Shown piece after piece: positions 22,901 to 37,900 of a stretch of 64,000 bases of DNA. The DNA is from Salvator merianae. Lineage: Eukaryota; Chordata; Lepidosauria; Squamata; Teiidae. The notes below the pieces were generated by a model. It had not been told where the DNA came from. It worked only from the letters and a program-made list of their open reading frames with translations, and searched no databases. Numbering within the stretch: position 1 is the stretch's first letter; each line of letters opens with the position of its first letter. Made by a program: the position numbers and the translations under genes. Location: NCBI GenBank assembly GCA_003586115.2, contig QVOM02000034.1, positions 136,376,941-136,440,940 of the forward strand, in the 5' to 3' direction.

Positions 22901-25900
22901 GTCCAGAATACCACGGGGACTGTTATTGGTGGCAGTCCTAGAAGTGCTGCCATAAAGGTTAATCTCAGATACTGTGGCGGCCAGGAACAAAAATTCCTGG
23001 CCCTTACAGTCTCCATGCTGCCTCTGAGGGCTTTTGGGAGACGGTGGTGGCAGCTGGCACAGAACAGGCCATCTGAATGCGAATAGCCCTGTTCCACATC
23101 GGTGGCAACCTGTCCCTCTCCTGGAATAACAGAAGTGAATGTGGAAAAGGCCCTTGTCTTGGATAAGCCTCATGTAGACCCCATCTTGAGTATGTGTCCA
23201 GTTATTGCAACTTTATTTTAAGAAAGATTCAGGCAGATTGAAGAAGATTTAGAGACGGGTGACAGAGATTCTTAATGGAGTGAAAGCAGAGCTCAATGTA
23301 GAAAGCTTAACTGAAGCAAGTACGCTTAGTGTTGAGAAACTAAAGTGTGTCTGTTTGGGGAGGGGGAATGTGATAGTTCTCCAACTGTCTGAAAGGGCAT
23401 CACAGAGAAGAAGGTTGTGACCTGTTCCCTGTCATCCAGCATACATTAATGGAGTTAACTCCATGCATTAATGGAGTTAACTTTCAAGAAGACAGATTTC
23501 TGTTGAACTTCAGAAAAGAGTAAGAGCCGTTCAATAGTGGAACTGATTACTTAGTGGGGTGGTGGCATCACCTTTACTGAATCTGTTCAAGTGGAGGTAG
23601 TTTCCTGTATGAAGCAGGGGTTGGACTCCAAGGCCTAAATGCCTCCTTCCAGCTAGATGAGAACAGAAGACATCTGTGGTATGAGATTGTCTGGTAACAG
23701 AACTTTTAATTTTCTTCATTTTTTAATGTAATTTTAAAAGACTATTATGTGAAAGTCACATTGTGTGTGTTATGTAAGCTACTATTCAGGTAGAGGAGAC
23801 AAAGCATGAGAAAGTTTTGTTATATTTATAACCCCTATTGTTGCTACAAAACACGACCATGTCCTAACACGATGCTTTTCAGACCCAAAGTTACTCTATC
23901 CCATTTCTCCCTATCTTTGGTGTGATATTTCCAGGACAACTTTATTCATCTTCAAGACACAAATCAGTTTGCTGCTGAGATTAAAGAGACTTTATTCTTG
24001 TTTTTCTGTGTAAACCTTGAAACTTAGCATAGATGCTTTTCTTTATTAGATTTAATAAAAACCAGTTTGCCCTTTGAAACTTACAGTTCAAACTGGATAG
24101 CAATATAGTCCTTTTATTCTTTTAAGGGATTTCCTTATTGTCTTCAGGATTTGACTACACACAGCTTAGAAAGAACACAGAAAATAAATTAACCCCTTCC
24201 TTCTGAAAAGTTATTTAATAATGCACAAACCTTGTCGTATAAATTAAAAAATATATATTTTTGAAGTTCAGAATGTTATACAGTACCTTTTGCTACACTT
24301 TTTAAAAACCATAGTGGTAATTCTTTTCATTACAATAGTTAGGTTTTTACTTAGCAACAGATACAAGTATTTTGCAGATTTACAGAACTTGCATACATCA
24401 TTCTGTCAGGATGTTTCTGAAATTCCTTTTTATCTTATTACGCACAGCAGTAGGGTTGAGTGAAGGCTCTTGGGAATCAGGCAGATAAAAAGGTGTGAAA
24501 GGCTACTCATAACGCGTACTTTATCGTGTCCTTAAGTCTTGTGGTGTCAAATTAATAAACTTTCTTACATTCAATTTCATATGAAGCCTTTGAAAGTTAA
24601 GCTAATCTTACTGATGGGAAACTAGGAAGAGACAACTCATTTGCTGAGATGGGATTTGGTTGTATGAATTCAAAGCCCCAGAATTTGATATGCTCTAAGG
24701 CATTTTCCCACATTTTAAGCAGATTTTAAATAATATCCACACTGCTGTCTTGAATGGGGAACCATGCTCATACCTTCTAAGGTGCAGGGCCTGTAAAGTT
24801 ACTGATTTCGTAAGGTTACCTGTTTCCTGGGCTACAGTTTGTGCAGGCAGGAGAGAAGCAGCAATTGGAAATGGTGATGTTTCCCTCCAGTGAATGGCTT
24901 GTTAAGCAAAGAGATTTCTGCTTCTGGCTTGCCTTGCTGCTGGGGAAGGCCACACTTCTAGTTGCCACTTCTTACTCCTCATATAAACCACAGTCTAGTT
25001 ATGCCTGCCTATACCAGAAGAAGTAGGTATCCTTTAAAGAACTGTGCTTTTTCTGCTTGGAAATTCTGGATAGAGTTGGAATACATCCATGCTACAACTG
25101 AATATTGAGAGCATGATCTCTTTCAGTCAGATCCTGGGGTCTTGGAGTGGAGTGGAATCTGAATTAAAATAAACTAATTTCTGACGGTTGTATGTGATAA
25201 CGTAGCTTGAAGTGGTAAAGGGCCAGTGTTTGTCACTTGTCGGTGACTTCAGTCAATCACAATGCCTGGGAGGCTGTATCTGTGATAGCATCCTTCATGG
25301 TTGTGGTCCTCTACTTCCCTGGTGCTCTGGTTGGAACTTCAGTTGGAGAGGTAATGTTCAGAATATCAGTTTGCTTTCTGGTTTCAGGACCTGAAGTGAC
25401 CTTCTAAGATGACTTGGTTTGTAGTGTGCAGAAAGGTAAGAGAAAAAGTATTAGTCGCAGAAAAGGTATCTGATAGATTTGTCCTAAGCTGCTTCAAGTT
25501 TTAAAGCATTCTATATTTCAGAGAGCTTAATGCAGAACTGTGAGTTTATTGAAACTATTTTTTAAAAAAATTGGAAATGGCAACAGAGGTACTTGTTGAA
25601 ATGTATTGGTCTCTTGTCTTTTCAGAGAAATCTTCTAGAAGAAGATTCAGATGAAGAAGAGGACTTTTTCTTGTAAGTATCTGAAAGACTAAAGCAGCAA
25701 TAACTGAATTATATATTCACTGCAGGGACAGAAGTAACACTTATTCTTCCAGCTCAAAACAATATGTCTTAAATGTGGATTAGTATTGCCCACTTAATAT
25801 GGTAACATTTGGAATTACACCATTATGTCTACTTTTGGAGACTATGGGTGGAGAGTTGCCTTCTAGTTGACTTTCAGACTAAACTGACAGACATTAATTG

Positions 25901-28900
25901 TCAGCATGTGACTGCTTCAGTCTCAAAGCCTCTGAAAGGTCGACTCATCATTGCTTGGGATTTTTAAGCACTAGAGTCATCTCCTTTTTCAAGCCAGGTT
26001 GAGTAAGAAACTTGCATAAGCAACATGTAGAGTAAGAGGAGGATGCAAGTGACGTAGCCTCCTCCTATTCCTATATTTGAACATCCAGTGGAAACCCTTG
26101 AAATGCTGAACAAGGAGGACGTGGTATTTACCTAGCTTCAAAATCCTGTTTTTTGAACCCATCCTAGACAATATTAACTCTGAATCTGATCTAAACAAGT
26201 TTCGGTGGAGGGAGAGGCTTCAAAAATACCTTCAAATCCAGATAAGAGAAAGCATAGCAATTCTTGCAACTAGTTTTTTTGAGTGCAGGAGTAGGGTTCA
26301 AGGAGGAGGCTAAGACACCATTAAGGAAAAATTTGAACACCTGTATACATGGGGGTGGGGAAAGCAAGCATCCTTCTTTTCTTTCTTTCCCCCACTGGGT
26401 GCTGTTTGCAAACATAGATAATCTAATAAATAGAGACATGGGGTTGTGGGGCAGGGAACACCCCAAAAGTGAAAGCAAGTAGGGCTTATTTCAGAGATTT
26501 TGATGCTTCTTTTTTTGACGCTCAAGGCAGGAATTCATAGATGTACTAATAACCTTATATACAGAAATCCATCTGTTTGGATTTCCAGAAGTCTGGAAAA
26601 AGTGGTGGTAAATGTAGCCATTCACATATTGAATCATAGAATCATAGAGTTGGAAGGGACCTCCAGGGTCATCAAGTCCAACCCCCTGCTCTATGCAGGA
26701 TTCACTAAACCATCCCAGACAGATATCCGTCCAGCCTTTCCTTGAAGACCTCCAGTGAAGGAGAACCCACCACCTCCTGTGGTAACCTGTTCCAGTGACT
26801 GATTGCCCTTACGGTCAGAAAGTTTTTCCTAATATCTAGCCTGTATCTACTCCCTTGAAGTTTCATCCCATTATTTCTAGTCCTTCCTTCTTGTGCAAGT
26901 GAGAATAGGGACAATCCTTCTGCACTGTGACAGCCCTTCAGATACTTGAAAACAACTATCATATCTCCTCTCAGTCTTCTCTTCTGCAGGCTAAACATTC
27001 CTAGGTCCTTTAACCGTTCCTCGTAGGACATGGTTTGCAGACCGCTCACCATTTTGGTCGCCCTTCTCTGAACTTGTTCCAGTTTGTCAATGTCTTTTTT
27101 AAACTGGGGTGCCCAGAACTGGACACAATACTCCAGATGAGGTCTGACCAAGGAAGAGTAAAGAGGGATAATTACTTCTTGTGATCTAGACTCTGTGCTC
27201 CTCTTGATAGTGTTTGCCTTTTTTGCAGTTGCATCACTCTGTTGACTCATGTTTAATCTGTGATCTACTAGTACACCCAGATCCTTTTCACATGTGCTGC
27301 TGCTCAGCGAGATTCCTCCCATTCTGTATTGGATATTGTCATTTTTCTTACCCAGATGTAAAACTTTGCATTTCTCCCTATTAAATGTCATTCTGTTTTA
27401 GCCCACTGTTCAAGCTTGTCCAAATCATTTTGAATCCTCTCCTTCTCCTCCCTAGTGTTAGCAACCCCTCCTAGCTTTGTGTCATCTGCAAATTTGATCA
27501 GCGTCCCCTTGACTCCTTCATCTAGATCATTTATAAAAATGTTGAACAGCACTGGGCCCAAGACAGAGCCTTGCGGTACCCCACTCGAGACAGTCTTCCA
27601 ATTGGATGTGAAGCCATTTATGACCACTCTTTGAGTACGATCACTAAGCCAGTTATGAATCCACCTAACGGTTGTCCTGTGAGTCTCATATGTGATCATT
27701 TTTTCAATAAGTATAGTATGAGACATCTTGCCAAATGCTTTGCTAAAATCAAGATATACTATGTCCACAGCCTTTCCTTGATCGATCCATCCAGTAATTT
27801 TGTTGTAAAAGGAAATGAGATTAGTCTGGCATGACTTGCTTGTTACAAATGCATGTTGGCTCTGGTTAATTACTGCATTCCCATCCAAGTGCTGACATAT
27901 ACGCTGTTTAATGATTTGTTCAAAGATCTTGCCTGGTATTGAAGTCAGGCTCACAGGCCTGTAGTTACCTGGGTCAGCCTTCTTTTCTTTTTTAAAAATA
28001 GGGACAACATTCGCCCTTCTCCAATCTTCTGGGACTTCTTCTGTTCTCCATGAGTTCTCAAATATCACAGAGAGTGGTTCAGCAATTATATCTGCTAATT
28101 CCTTCAGCACCCTAGGATGTAATTCATCTGGGTCTGGAGACTTGAATTCATTTAAGTTAGCTAAGTGTTCCCTCACCTTCTCCTTGTCCATACAGAGCCT
28201 TGATTCTCTTATTCCCTCAACAGCACAGTGAAGGCCAATTGATGTTTCATTTCCTTTCTGAGAGAAAACAGATACAAAATAGGAGTTCAAAAGTTCTGCC
28301 TTCTCAATGTTGTTTTTGACCAAATCACCCTTCTCATCCATTAAAGGTCCTATAGCTTCTTTGACTTTTCTTTTGCTTTTGACATACCCCCCCCAAACCC
28401 TTTTTTATTGTTTTTGGCCTCTCTTGCAATCCTCAATTTGTTTTTAGCTTTAGCCTTTCTGACACTTATCCGGCAGTTCCTGCAGATTGCATTATATTCT
28501 TCTTTTGATATGTCCCCCTCTTTCAATTTTTTAAACATTTCTTTTTTTTCTTTTTAGCAAGTTATTAAGTTCAGGGTTCATCCACCCTGGTCTCTATAGA
28601 TGCTTGCCATTCTTTCTTCTTTTAGGAATTGTTAAAGATTGTGCCTCTAGAATCTCCTTTCTCAAAATCTCCCATCCTTCCTGGACATTTCTGTCCTTTA
28701 AGACATCCAGCCAATGCATCCTTCCTAACCTCCTTCTGAGTCCATCAAAATCTGCCCCTCTGAAATCTAACCTTGAAGTCTGAGTCCTCTCAGATCTTCC
28801 TCCTTTTGTTATCTAAAATTCAATGATAGCATGGTCACTGCCTCCCAGGGTCCCAGTCACCCTTACTTCCTCAACCATTTCTTCCCTGTTGGTAAGGATT

Positions 28901-31900
28901 AGGTCCAAGATAGCAGACCTCCTTGTTTTTTCCTCCATCTTTTGGAAAATGAAGTAATCTGCAAGAGAGGATAAGAATTTATTGAACCTGTGACTTTTGC
29001 CTGAGAGAGATTCCCAACAAATGTCCAGATAGTTAAAATCTCCCATAATCACTAGGTCGTGTTTCCCTGAGAGCTTGGCCATCTGATGTATAAAGAGTTC
29101 ATCCATATCTTCTGTTTGTCCAGGGGGTCTATAATAAACTCCTACAAAAGTGGGCAGACTACTGTCCAATCAATGAATAGCAACCATTATCAGGGAAGAT
29201 GATGCACAACTGTTTGGATGGTACGTTTTTGTACATCTGACACTAGGGCACTTTTTCATAAAGGGACGACTTGAAAAAGTCCTGTCTGATTGCACCCTAT
29301 GAATCATTGGATCCTTGCAAACAGTAAGTTGCTGTGAACACTTCAGAGCAAGGTTGAAGATTATCCCTGGAAGTTTATTTGTGCTGCTGTCTGGCTTTGT
29401 GCCCATTTGCTGATGGGTAAGAACTGTCCCCAGGTTTGATTTGACCATCTGTTATCTGTTTCCAGGAGAGGGCCATCAGGTCCAAGGTTTGGACCCAAGA
29501 ATGACAAGATCAGACAGTGAGTATTTTACAGCATTTTATTCCCTCTGTCTTTGTCTTTGTCTTTCTGCCTTTATGAAACAGCCACAGTATTAAGGTTTTT
29601 GCCACATCTGTGTTGAATCTAAACATTAAGACATGAGGCATGTGATATCTGATTCTATTCTTGACAAGATAAGTAAAAATCTTTAACAAGATAAGTAAAA
29701 AAAAGCTTTAATATTTAAAAGGCAATCTCTTCTTTGGGTTGAAATATCTCTCCTTCATCACTATGCATACAGTCATGGGACTTACAAAGTTTTCAAAGCA
29801 GCTGAACAAATGAGAAGCAATTAAAACTTAGCAGGTAATCACCAGTTGTACCAAAACAATTGGAAAATTGACAAAACAACTTGGATGCCTTCTCAAGGAT
29901 TAATTTGTGCTAAGAGGCTTAAAAGGCTTAAGGTCTGGTTTGTTGGGATCTAGAACTATCCGTTCCTTTGTGGAAGAGGGAAGAAGTCAGCCCTCCTCAC
30001 TATGGTTTTGTTGAGCTTATTTATTAAAAGCTACTGGTCTGTATGCATATTGCCAGTATCTTAGTTATGGTATCACCGACTATAAAGAAATAGTTTGTCC
30101 ATCCAGAACTTGAAAGCAAGTTTTGAAGGCAGGTCTTTAAGTCTGTTGCTTCAATGTTTTATAATTTTATTGAAATAAGTTGGTTCTTTCAGTCCCTTTG
30201 AAATTGTATTGTTAGCTTCTGTAAACTTAGCTGCATCACACTCTTACTTTCTTCATAGATTTTACTGCAGTAAAAACTATATGCAAGTTGGTACATATGA
30301 ATCAATTGAGCTTCTGGTTTGCACAAGTTCTCTTGTGTACCACATAAGAAGGATCTTCCACAACTTAAAGGAATATTAGCTGTACACTGGAGGCATCCTT
30401 GCTACAAAGCAAATAAGGGAATGAAACTGTGCCTCCACCTACCATCTGAGGCAGCTCTGCTTCAGGTGGATGAGGGGAAAGCCTTGTTCCACCATGGAAA
30501 AGGGCATCCTCCGCACCTCTGTTTTGGAGTGTGGAGGCACCAGTTCCAGTGGTGCCTTTGCAGGGTGAACAATTGAACCCTGGAAACAAGGCCTCTCTGA
30601 TAGCAATTGCACCAGAAAAGAAGGCAATCTGATCATTGCAAAATGCCTGCTGTTGGCATGAATGGGGACACAGTGGCAGTGGGTGCCGCCTTCGGTTTCA
30701 AGGGGCTCCTCAAACAGTGAGTGTAGACATAGCCTAACTTTCCTGCTCTCTTATGCTTGGCTAAATGTTGTCTGCATTTGTGTACAAGAGCAGAGGTGCT
30801 CTATCATACTCTAGAGAGGAACACAAAACAAATCTAGTTAAAAGGAAAACAAATAAAGCCTTCATTTACTTTCAAAACAGCACTAGAAATTGTAATTATT
30901 GCATTAAAAACTCAGGTTTTTTTATAAATCTCAGCATGGGGACAATATAATTTCTCACAAAATCGAAGAAACTGTTAAAGCAAAGCGTGGGCAAAAATGT
31001 GATAGAAAATGAGATCTCTAAAAAGCAGGACAAGTTTTTTAGCTCTTTTTTTTTTTTAAGAATTGTTTGCTAACTTAGGGCGGCTAGAGAAGAAATAGTG
31101 ATTTTTATTTTTTTTTCACCGAGCTGTGTTTAGGACTTGAGTAGTCCTTTTGAATCATACCTTAGGGAAGGGCTGAGGAAATTAAGGTCCTCTGAATGTT
31201 GCTGATGTACAATCCACCTCATTCCACACTACTGACCTGAGTGGTTGGGGATGATGGGAGTTCTAGTTCAGCCTCATTCGGAGGGCCAGCTTCTTGATTA
31301 TTCCCCTTTTCTTTGGAAAGGGTAAGAAAAGCTTTTTGTTTTCTTGTTAATCACATAATTTTCACAGCTAATATGGCTGCTGCCAGGGCATTTTGTTTCT
31401 ATTAATTTTTATGGCACTAAATGTTTTGCTCCTATTCATGTATATATCAGCAAATTGTTAGAACAATAAAAGCAGAAAGCTGTGAAGGGGTCTAAGGGGG
31501 TCTCTGCACACTGGGGACCTGGGCATCAAAATGGTAGATGCAGTGTAATGCGAACAGCGTAAAGTGAAGCATACTGGAGCTAGGCATCTTAACTGTACTA
31601 ATGGAATTGAAGCTGACTGCGACTACCCGGGGAGGCAGGGCTATCAAATGCTATTAGTCCTGATGGCAGTAGGAGGTGGTCTGCCTCCAAAGGCTAGCTA
31701 GCTGCTGGTGCCTGCAAGTGGAGCAAGCTGAAAGCTCTTAATCTGCTAGTGGTCTTTCTTGGGCAGCTGACGGGTCACATGGATCTGATCCAGTAGGGCA
31801 CTTGTTACGCTCTTATGTTCTTAACATGCAACCAAATGCTTCTGGGAGCTCATAAAAGGGGTTCAGTGGAGGAGCAAGCCTCCCCAATTTTTAGTTCCCA

Positions 31901-34900
31901 TAAAGTGGCATTTGGGTGTAGCTGACCCCTTTGTCATATTACAGATGATTCTCCATATGCTTGATTGTTCCTAAATGAATTTAAGCTGTTGAGGTTCCAC
32001 ACAGTTTGACACTGAATTAAATTGATTATGTATTGTGTAATATATTGGGGGACATTTTTCTGCAGTTCCATAAAAAGATTTTTTGAGATTATATTACAGT
32101 ACTGTTATTTTAAAAATATCTATTGCATCTACTTCTTCAAAGTTTCTGCAGTCTGTTAATAGCCATGTGAAATGTATATTTTCAATACGCAGTGTTGTTA
32201 CTGCTTACTGGTACCAAGATGTCTTTGCTTTTTCTCCATGCACAGTGGCTATCCAAGTTTTGGCTCTTGAGTTGGAATGTGCTGAACTGCCTTTCATTGT
32301 TTGATGAATGGCAGTAGAGGCACCAGACTGTAAGATCCTTTATTCAGTCATTAAAAGTGTCATTTTGTGTTGAATCTGGAGAAACCACTTGTTATATTAG
32401 TCATGTTGAACTATTTACATTGTTCTTGTTTCATTGGTTTTTTGCAAACAGCTGACAGTTTATAAGTTGTGCAAATAAACCTAATTTGCAATGGGGGTTG
32501 AATGATTTTTGACAACAACTTTAGCATGCAGCCTGACAAGACGTTTCCTCTGTACAAGTTATGATAAATACCTAGTAAAATGGCAAATTAACCTCTGTCA
32601 ATAGAATGGATGGTGATCTAAGACAAAGTGTTTGTCTCAGACTTTGGCCTTACTAAAGCAAGCAGCTTTAGAGACAAGAATTTCAAGCTTCTGAGGTGAG
32701 GTCAACAGTCACAAGATTATTTGGGCTTTTATTTTTGTTTTTACTCACATTCCTGCTTGAAATTAATTTTGGAGAATTGGCAACAGGCAGAGCCAGAAGC
32801 AAATGTAAGAAAAGCCCATTACTGGCCACCATTGAGGCAAAGTAATGTTTACAATGTTTTGAAAATAGCATGATGTGATTCACACTAGCAGAAGTGTGTA
32901 TGCACTTCCCATTGTTCTGTCCTTCCTTGCTGTCCAGATCTACTTGTATAGTACTTCCCATTTTGCCTGATATGTCTGTTTCAGTGTCCAAAACCAGGTT
33001 GATGAAGTTATTGACGTCATGCAAGAAAACATCACCAAGGTGATAGAAAGGGGAGAGCGGCTTGATGACTTGCAGGATAAGTCAGGTAGGAGCAGTTAGT
33101 TGTTTCTCCCTTTTTCCTTGCAGCTTCAAAGCATTCTGGAAGAACACTAAATATTTTATGGATGGAACCTAAAGCTAAAGATGACTCGTAAAATTTGGTT
33201 CTGGCAACAAATAATTCAAATTGTTTTAACTAACTCTGTATGCGCATTTATTCTTGCAAAAACTGTAGTTAAATATCAGTAGAGACTGGCACTCATTGGA
33301 GCTAGTGGGGTGTAGAGCATGGTGGAGATGAAGTAAAAAAAAAAGACAGAATTAATCATAAAAAGTGCAGCAGCCTAATGTACACTCACATAAAATTTAT
33401 CAGCACTGAACATAGGGGTTAACTGTCCTGGGACTATGTGAGGAAAGAAGCATTGATAAACAACTCAGGCTCTGGGATGCTGAATGCGATGGGGCACTGC
33501 TCACTTTGCTGTGATAGGTTAACATTAGAAGTTCCTGTTCTCAAAGTAAACAGTAAAGACACCCTCAAGTTGAGCTCAACTCCTAGTATGACTACATGGC
33601 CAAGTAACTTGGAGCACACCAGTGGAAGAGTGGTGTACCATTGCTGCTGGCCTTTTGTGACACCTCCTGACTTCTCCGTCTTGGGATTTTCTGGTTGTCT
33701 TCCACCCACATACTAACCAATTTGACCCTTCTTAGTATTTGAGATCTGCCATTGTTGGGCACTGCTACCTGCTGAAACAGGAGTGGTTAATTAAAAAAAG
33801 TCTGGATCATGATTATACACCAGGGCAGCTTGCCCATAAGGGCAAAGTAGGCAGCACACCTGGTGTCTCAGCTCTTGAATCTGCCCTCCTTTTTTCCTGA
33901 TGGTGCATATTTCAATTCAGAATTGATTGTTTGTTCAGTGGTGTCTATTTTCATGTAGGTTGGTATAGAGTTGCAACCTTAATCGTGTCTTACCAGTAAC
34001 TCTAGCTGTTCTGATGCTGGTATTACTTCATTTTAGCTGCCTTGCCCTCCACTCCAACCAGCCACAAGGAGCCCTATACACCATCGTTGTTTGCTAAAAG
34101 CAATATGAACTAACCAGGTTCCCCCCGCCCCCAAGTACAAATATGGAAATCTGTTAGCTTAAAAGCAAGAGTGAAAGTTTCCGTTCTTAGCTTCATGATT
34201 TTGTGGAAGCAGAGTGCGTGAGCTCAAAAGATATATAACCATCCATTCACTTTTATTGCACTCCCTTTCTTATCTTTGGGTTCTTTGTTACACGCACAGA
34301 GGGGAGAAAACCCTGTGAATGGCAAATAGCTTGTTGTGTTTGGTTCTCCAACGTGCACTGACTAAGTACTTAAAAAGAGGGTTTTTTTATTTTAGATTGG
34401 ATTCACTTCGTACAAAACTTAAGATTGTAGAGTGACCCTTAGTAGAGCAGTGGTGCCTTTAAATTTCTTATTGCTTATGCTGCATGAGTGCAACAAATGA
34501 GATCTTTCTAGATTTTATTATTTACAAAGGTTGTATATCCCAATCTATATCTTGAGTTCTCAGAGGAGGTTGCAACAATTAAAATACATCATAAGTAAAA
34601 TCAATTAAAAACAGTACAGTATCCAGAGGAGGAGAAAGTCTGTCTCTTTAGTCAAGTACACGATTTCAGAGGTGCCTTCACCAGCTGTTTGATTGCATAG
34701 CGTGATGGTGGTTGATGCATATCAGAAGGGAGACCATTTCTTCAATCTGGGAGCCATCACAAAGAAGGTTCTCACCCCTTTAGCTTCTGGGCATCCTAAC
34801 ATTGCCAAGAGGGCCTCCTCACCAGATCGTCATGCACAGAGGCACTCCTTTAGATATTGAGGCCAGCGGTGGCCCGTGCCTTTAAGGGGGGGGTGTTCAC

Positions 34901-37900
34901 GCAAGTGCCATGGCCGTTCATCTAGCGACCTGATGTGTCAGTACGGAGGCACGACGAACGGCCATGGCACTCGCGCGAACACCCCCCCTTAAAGGCACGG
35001 GCCGCCGCTGATTGAGGCCCAAGTCTTATGGGGTCAAAGTAAACAACCAGCTACTGCAATTCTTCTAAGACCAGCATGACATGCATCTGGCAAGCAGTGT
35101 TTGCCAGCAGCCTGTCCAGTGCATTGTGCCATCAAATCATCTTCAAGAGCAACCCCATGTAGTCCAGTCTAGATGTTACCAGAACATGGATTACTGCAGC
35201 CGAGCTACATCTGTCCAGAAAGGACCTTAACTGGCAAGCCAAGCATAGCTAAAAGTCAGCATTCTTGGCCATCGCTGCCACCTGAGCTTAAAGTGGCAGA
35301 GATGGATCTATGCATATCCTCATTGCACCCCCCCTTCCAGGGGACTACAAGCCAATTAACCCAGCATATTTTCAAACTAACATTTTATGCCATTTCAGAC
35401 ACACAGGCATGTATAATTTAGCAAGGAATGTTTAGGAAAAATAAATTTTAAACAGTCATTTAGGTACAGCTATGTCTTGAATGAGGTGTCTTTCCCAAAT
35501 ATGCTGGACCTGGGGTTGGGTGCCAAATTGAAACTATAAACAGCATCCCCAAGTCACTGACTGGAATCACGTGACCCATTAGCCAGAAAGAATCTTTGGC
35601 AGCATCTTGAGGAATTAAGGAGGGAAGGAGAGACCAAAGATTGATGCTGTTGTTTTTTGGGGCTTTAACTGACACATTTATATCCTGCCTTCAGTATGGA
35701 CTTGATCACAGCTCAGGAAAACAAGACACTGCCTTACATATACTCAGTCAAATCTTTGACCCATGTAACTCAATGTGGATGAGCATTAGTGGATGACCGA
35801 GATTTCAGGCAGGAGTCTTTTCAGTCCATATGTGCAAATCATAAAGTTGGAAGAATTCAAAGACATAGTTGTGTTATTCTGGATCAGTAAGCAAGGGAGG
35901 TCTAGTGGCACTTTAGAGACTAATTGAGAGAAAGAAGTTGGTAGCATGAGATTTCGTAGACTAAGCCTACTTCATCAGATGCATCTTTCTCTCTGTTAGT
36001 CTCTAAGGTGCTATTAGATCCCCTTTCATAAAGTTGGAAGGAGCTATGTAGACAGGTGAAAACAAGGCTTCCAGTTGGCCCCATCAAGAAGTGAACAATT
36101 GCTGATCTTCTGCTTCATCACAGAATCCCAATCAAATCATTATGCTGTATACCCCCCCCCCTTCCCTAGCTGTTTTGGGGACTGCAGGAGGTTCCTTCTT
36201 GCCCCCAGAGAAGCTGTATTTCCATTCCTCCCTCCTCAACTGATCAGGTGGCTGCTAGAGTTCTAGGATTCCCTCTTGCTAAGCCCACCCTTCAAGGTAG
36301 AAGGTGCAGGGTGATTTTAGAAGGACTCCTTTGGGGAAGATTTTTAGTAAATTTTGGGGTAAAGGAGCATTTAATCAAACTATGAAGCTCAAAAGTTGGG
36401 TATACTGCTAACATTCATTCTTAAGAAAACAAATGGATTATAAGTTTATTCAGTTCATGCTCTTTTCTCTCTTTTTTTAAAAAAAAATTGGTGCAGAGAG
36501 CTTATCAGACAATGCAACAGCTTTTAGCAACCGATCCAAACAGCTCCGACGACAAATGTGGTGGCGAGGTTGTAAGGTAAGTCCCTAAACTGCAGTTCAC
36601 TTTCTTGTTTCCGAAAACATGTTCCTGCTGAAGGTCACTATTACAGCATTAGAATGAGTAAACGTGGATGCGTATGTTGGTGAAAATTGTGGGCCAGTAG
36701 TATCCTGCATACCGTGCAGCAAAGAATTGACTGAATATGCCATAGGAGGGCAGTTTCTGCTCTTCCTATTGTGATAAGATACACAGACTCTTGTAGTTGT
36801 CAATTTCTGTATATATTCTCCCCATATCCCTTCCAAGACTTATGTTTTGGCAAAGCACTGTTATGCTATTATATTGTATCTGGAATATTTCTTGTGAGCT
36901 TCACTGGTGAGAATTTGAACTAAGGATCAGGATATCTGTCCTCCTAACATTTTATTCATTTTGCTTCAGTATCCACTGGAATGGCCTCATCTTAAAAATG
37001 TAAATGAATTACTTAGTTGGGTCCGTTCCAAGTTATGTTACTGATTCTGTAAGCATTCACTGTTGTTTTAAAAAAAGAATGATGTCCTTGGATTAAACTG
37101 ATCAGATCTGTAGGTAACAGGTTTCACGTTTGCTTCTGCAGATGAAGGCAATTGTGGCAGCAGTTGCGGTTGTTGTCCTGCTAGTGATTATTGGTGAGTA
37201 TTTCGTGGAAAGAGTGTGTGTTAATGACTCTTCTTCTTTGAAAACCTATGAAGTGTCAGAGCTCAAAGCAATCTTAACTTTTCCTGGGTGACAACCTTGA
37301 TTTGCTTAGGAGTTTCTGATTTACTTTGGAAATACTTTGGGGGTGAATATCCTTCTTAATAGCCACAGTTCCTTTAAGAAAGGGATATAATGAAACCAAG
37401 TTAAGTAATGCTAATAATATTTTAGTGGGAAAGAATTAGGCAAATGCTTGATAATCTGATACCTGTTGGCAATATTTCATCCCGAAAGAGAGGTAGCAAC
37501 TGTATGAACACTTTGCAGGGTAGCCAAAAGCTGTAGAAAATTTGCCAAACATCAGATACACCTGGTTTTTTAGCTATCCTAAAAAAAAATGGGACCACTG
37601 GATTAATGGTTTAGGTCTTGACTGAGGAAGATGTAAAGCAGATTCATGCCTGAACTGACATTTCAAAAAGAGACTCTGGCGAACCGAATCAGACTATGGT
37701 GACAAGTGATGGAGTCTGAATTAACTGAATGCCTGCTCTGTCTAAACTGCCAGGTAGCGTTCTTGAAAAACAAAAACATGCAAATAGAAGAGGCCTAGGG
37801 AGATTGTTTTCATTGCAGGGCAGAATAAAACCTCAATACTTCATGTAGCCCTTAACCCAGGATCCAAAAAGGTGAAAAATTGTGTAGATCTGTGCATATT

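Larger units (their letters stand above)
29517..32984 (+). other. VAMP4: VAMP4 intron 4
   Basis: About 3.5 kb. Apart from the two repeats listed (31.2 and 31.7 kb) and T-rich runs at 31050 and 31108, no gene or element is recognised. Confidence 0.5.
33086..36496 (+). other. VAMP4: VAMP4 intron 5
   Basis: Holds the SINE, the palindromic hAT-type element and the inverted-repeat element listed separately. No gene recognised elsewhere. Confidence 0.55.
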
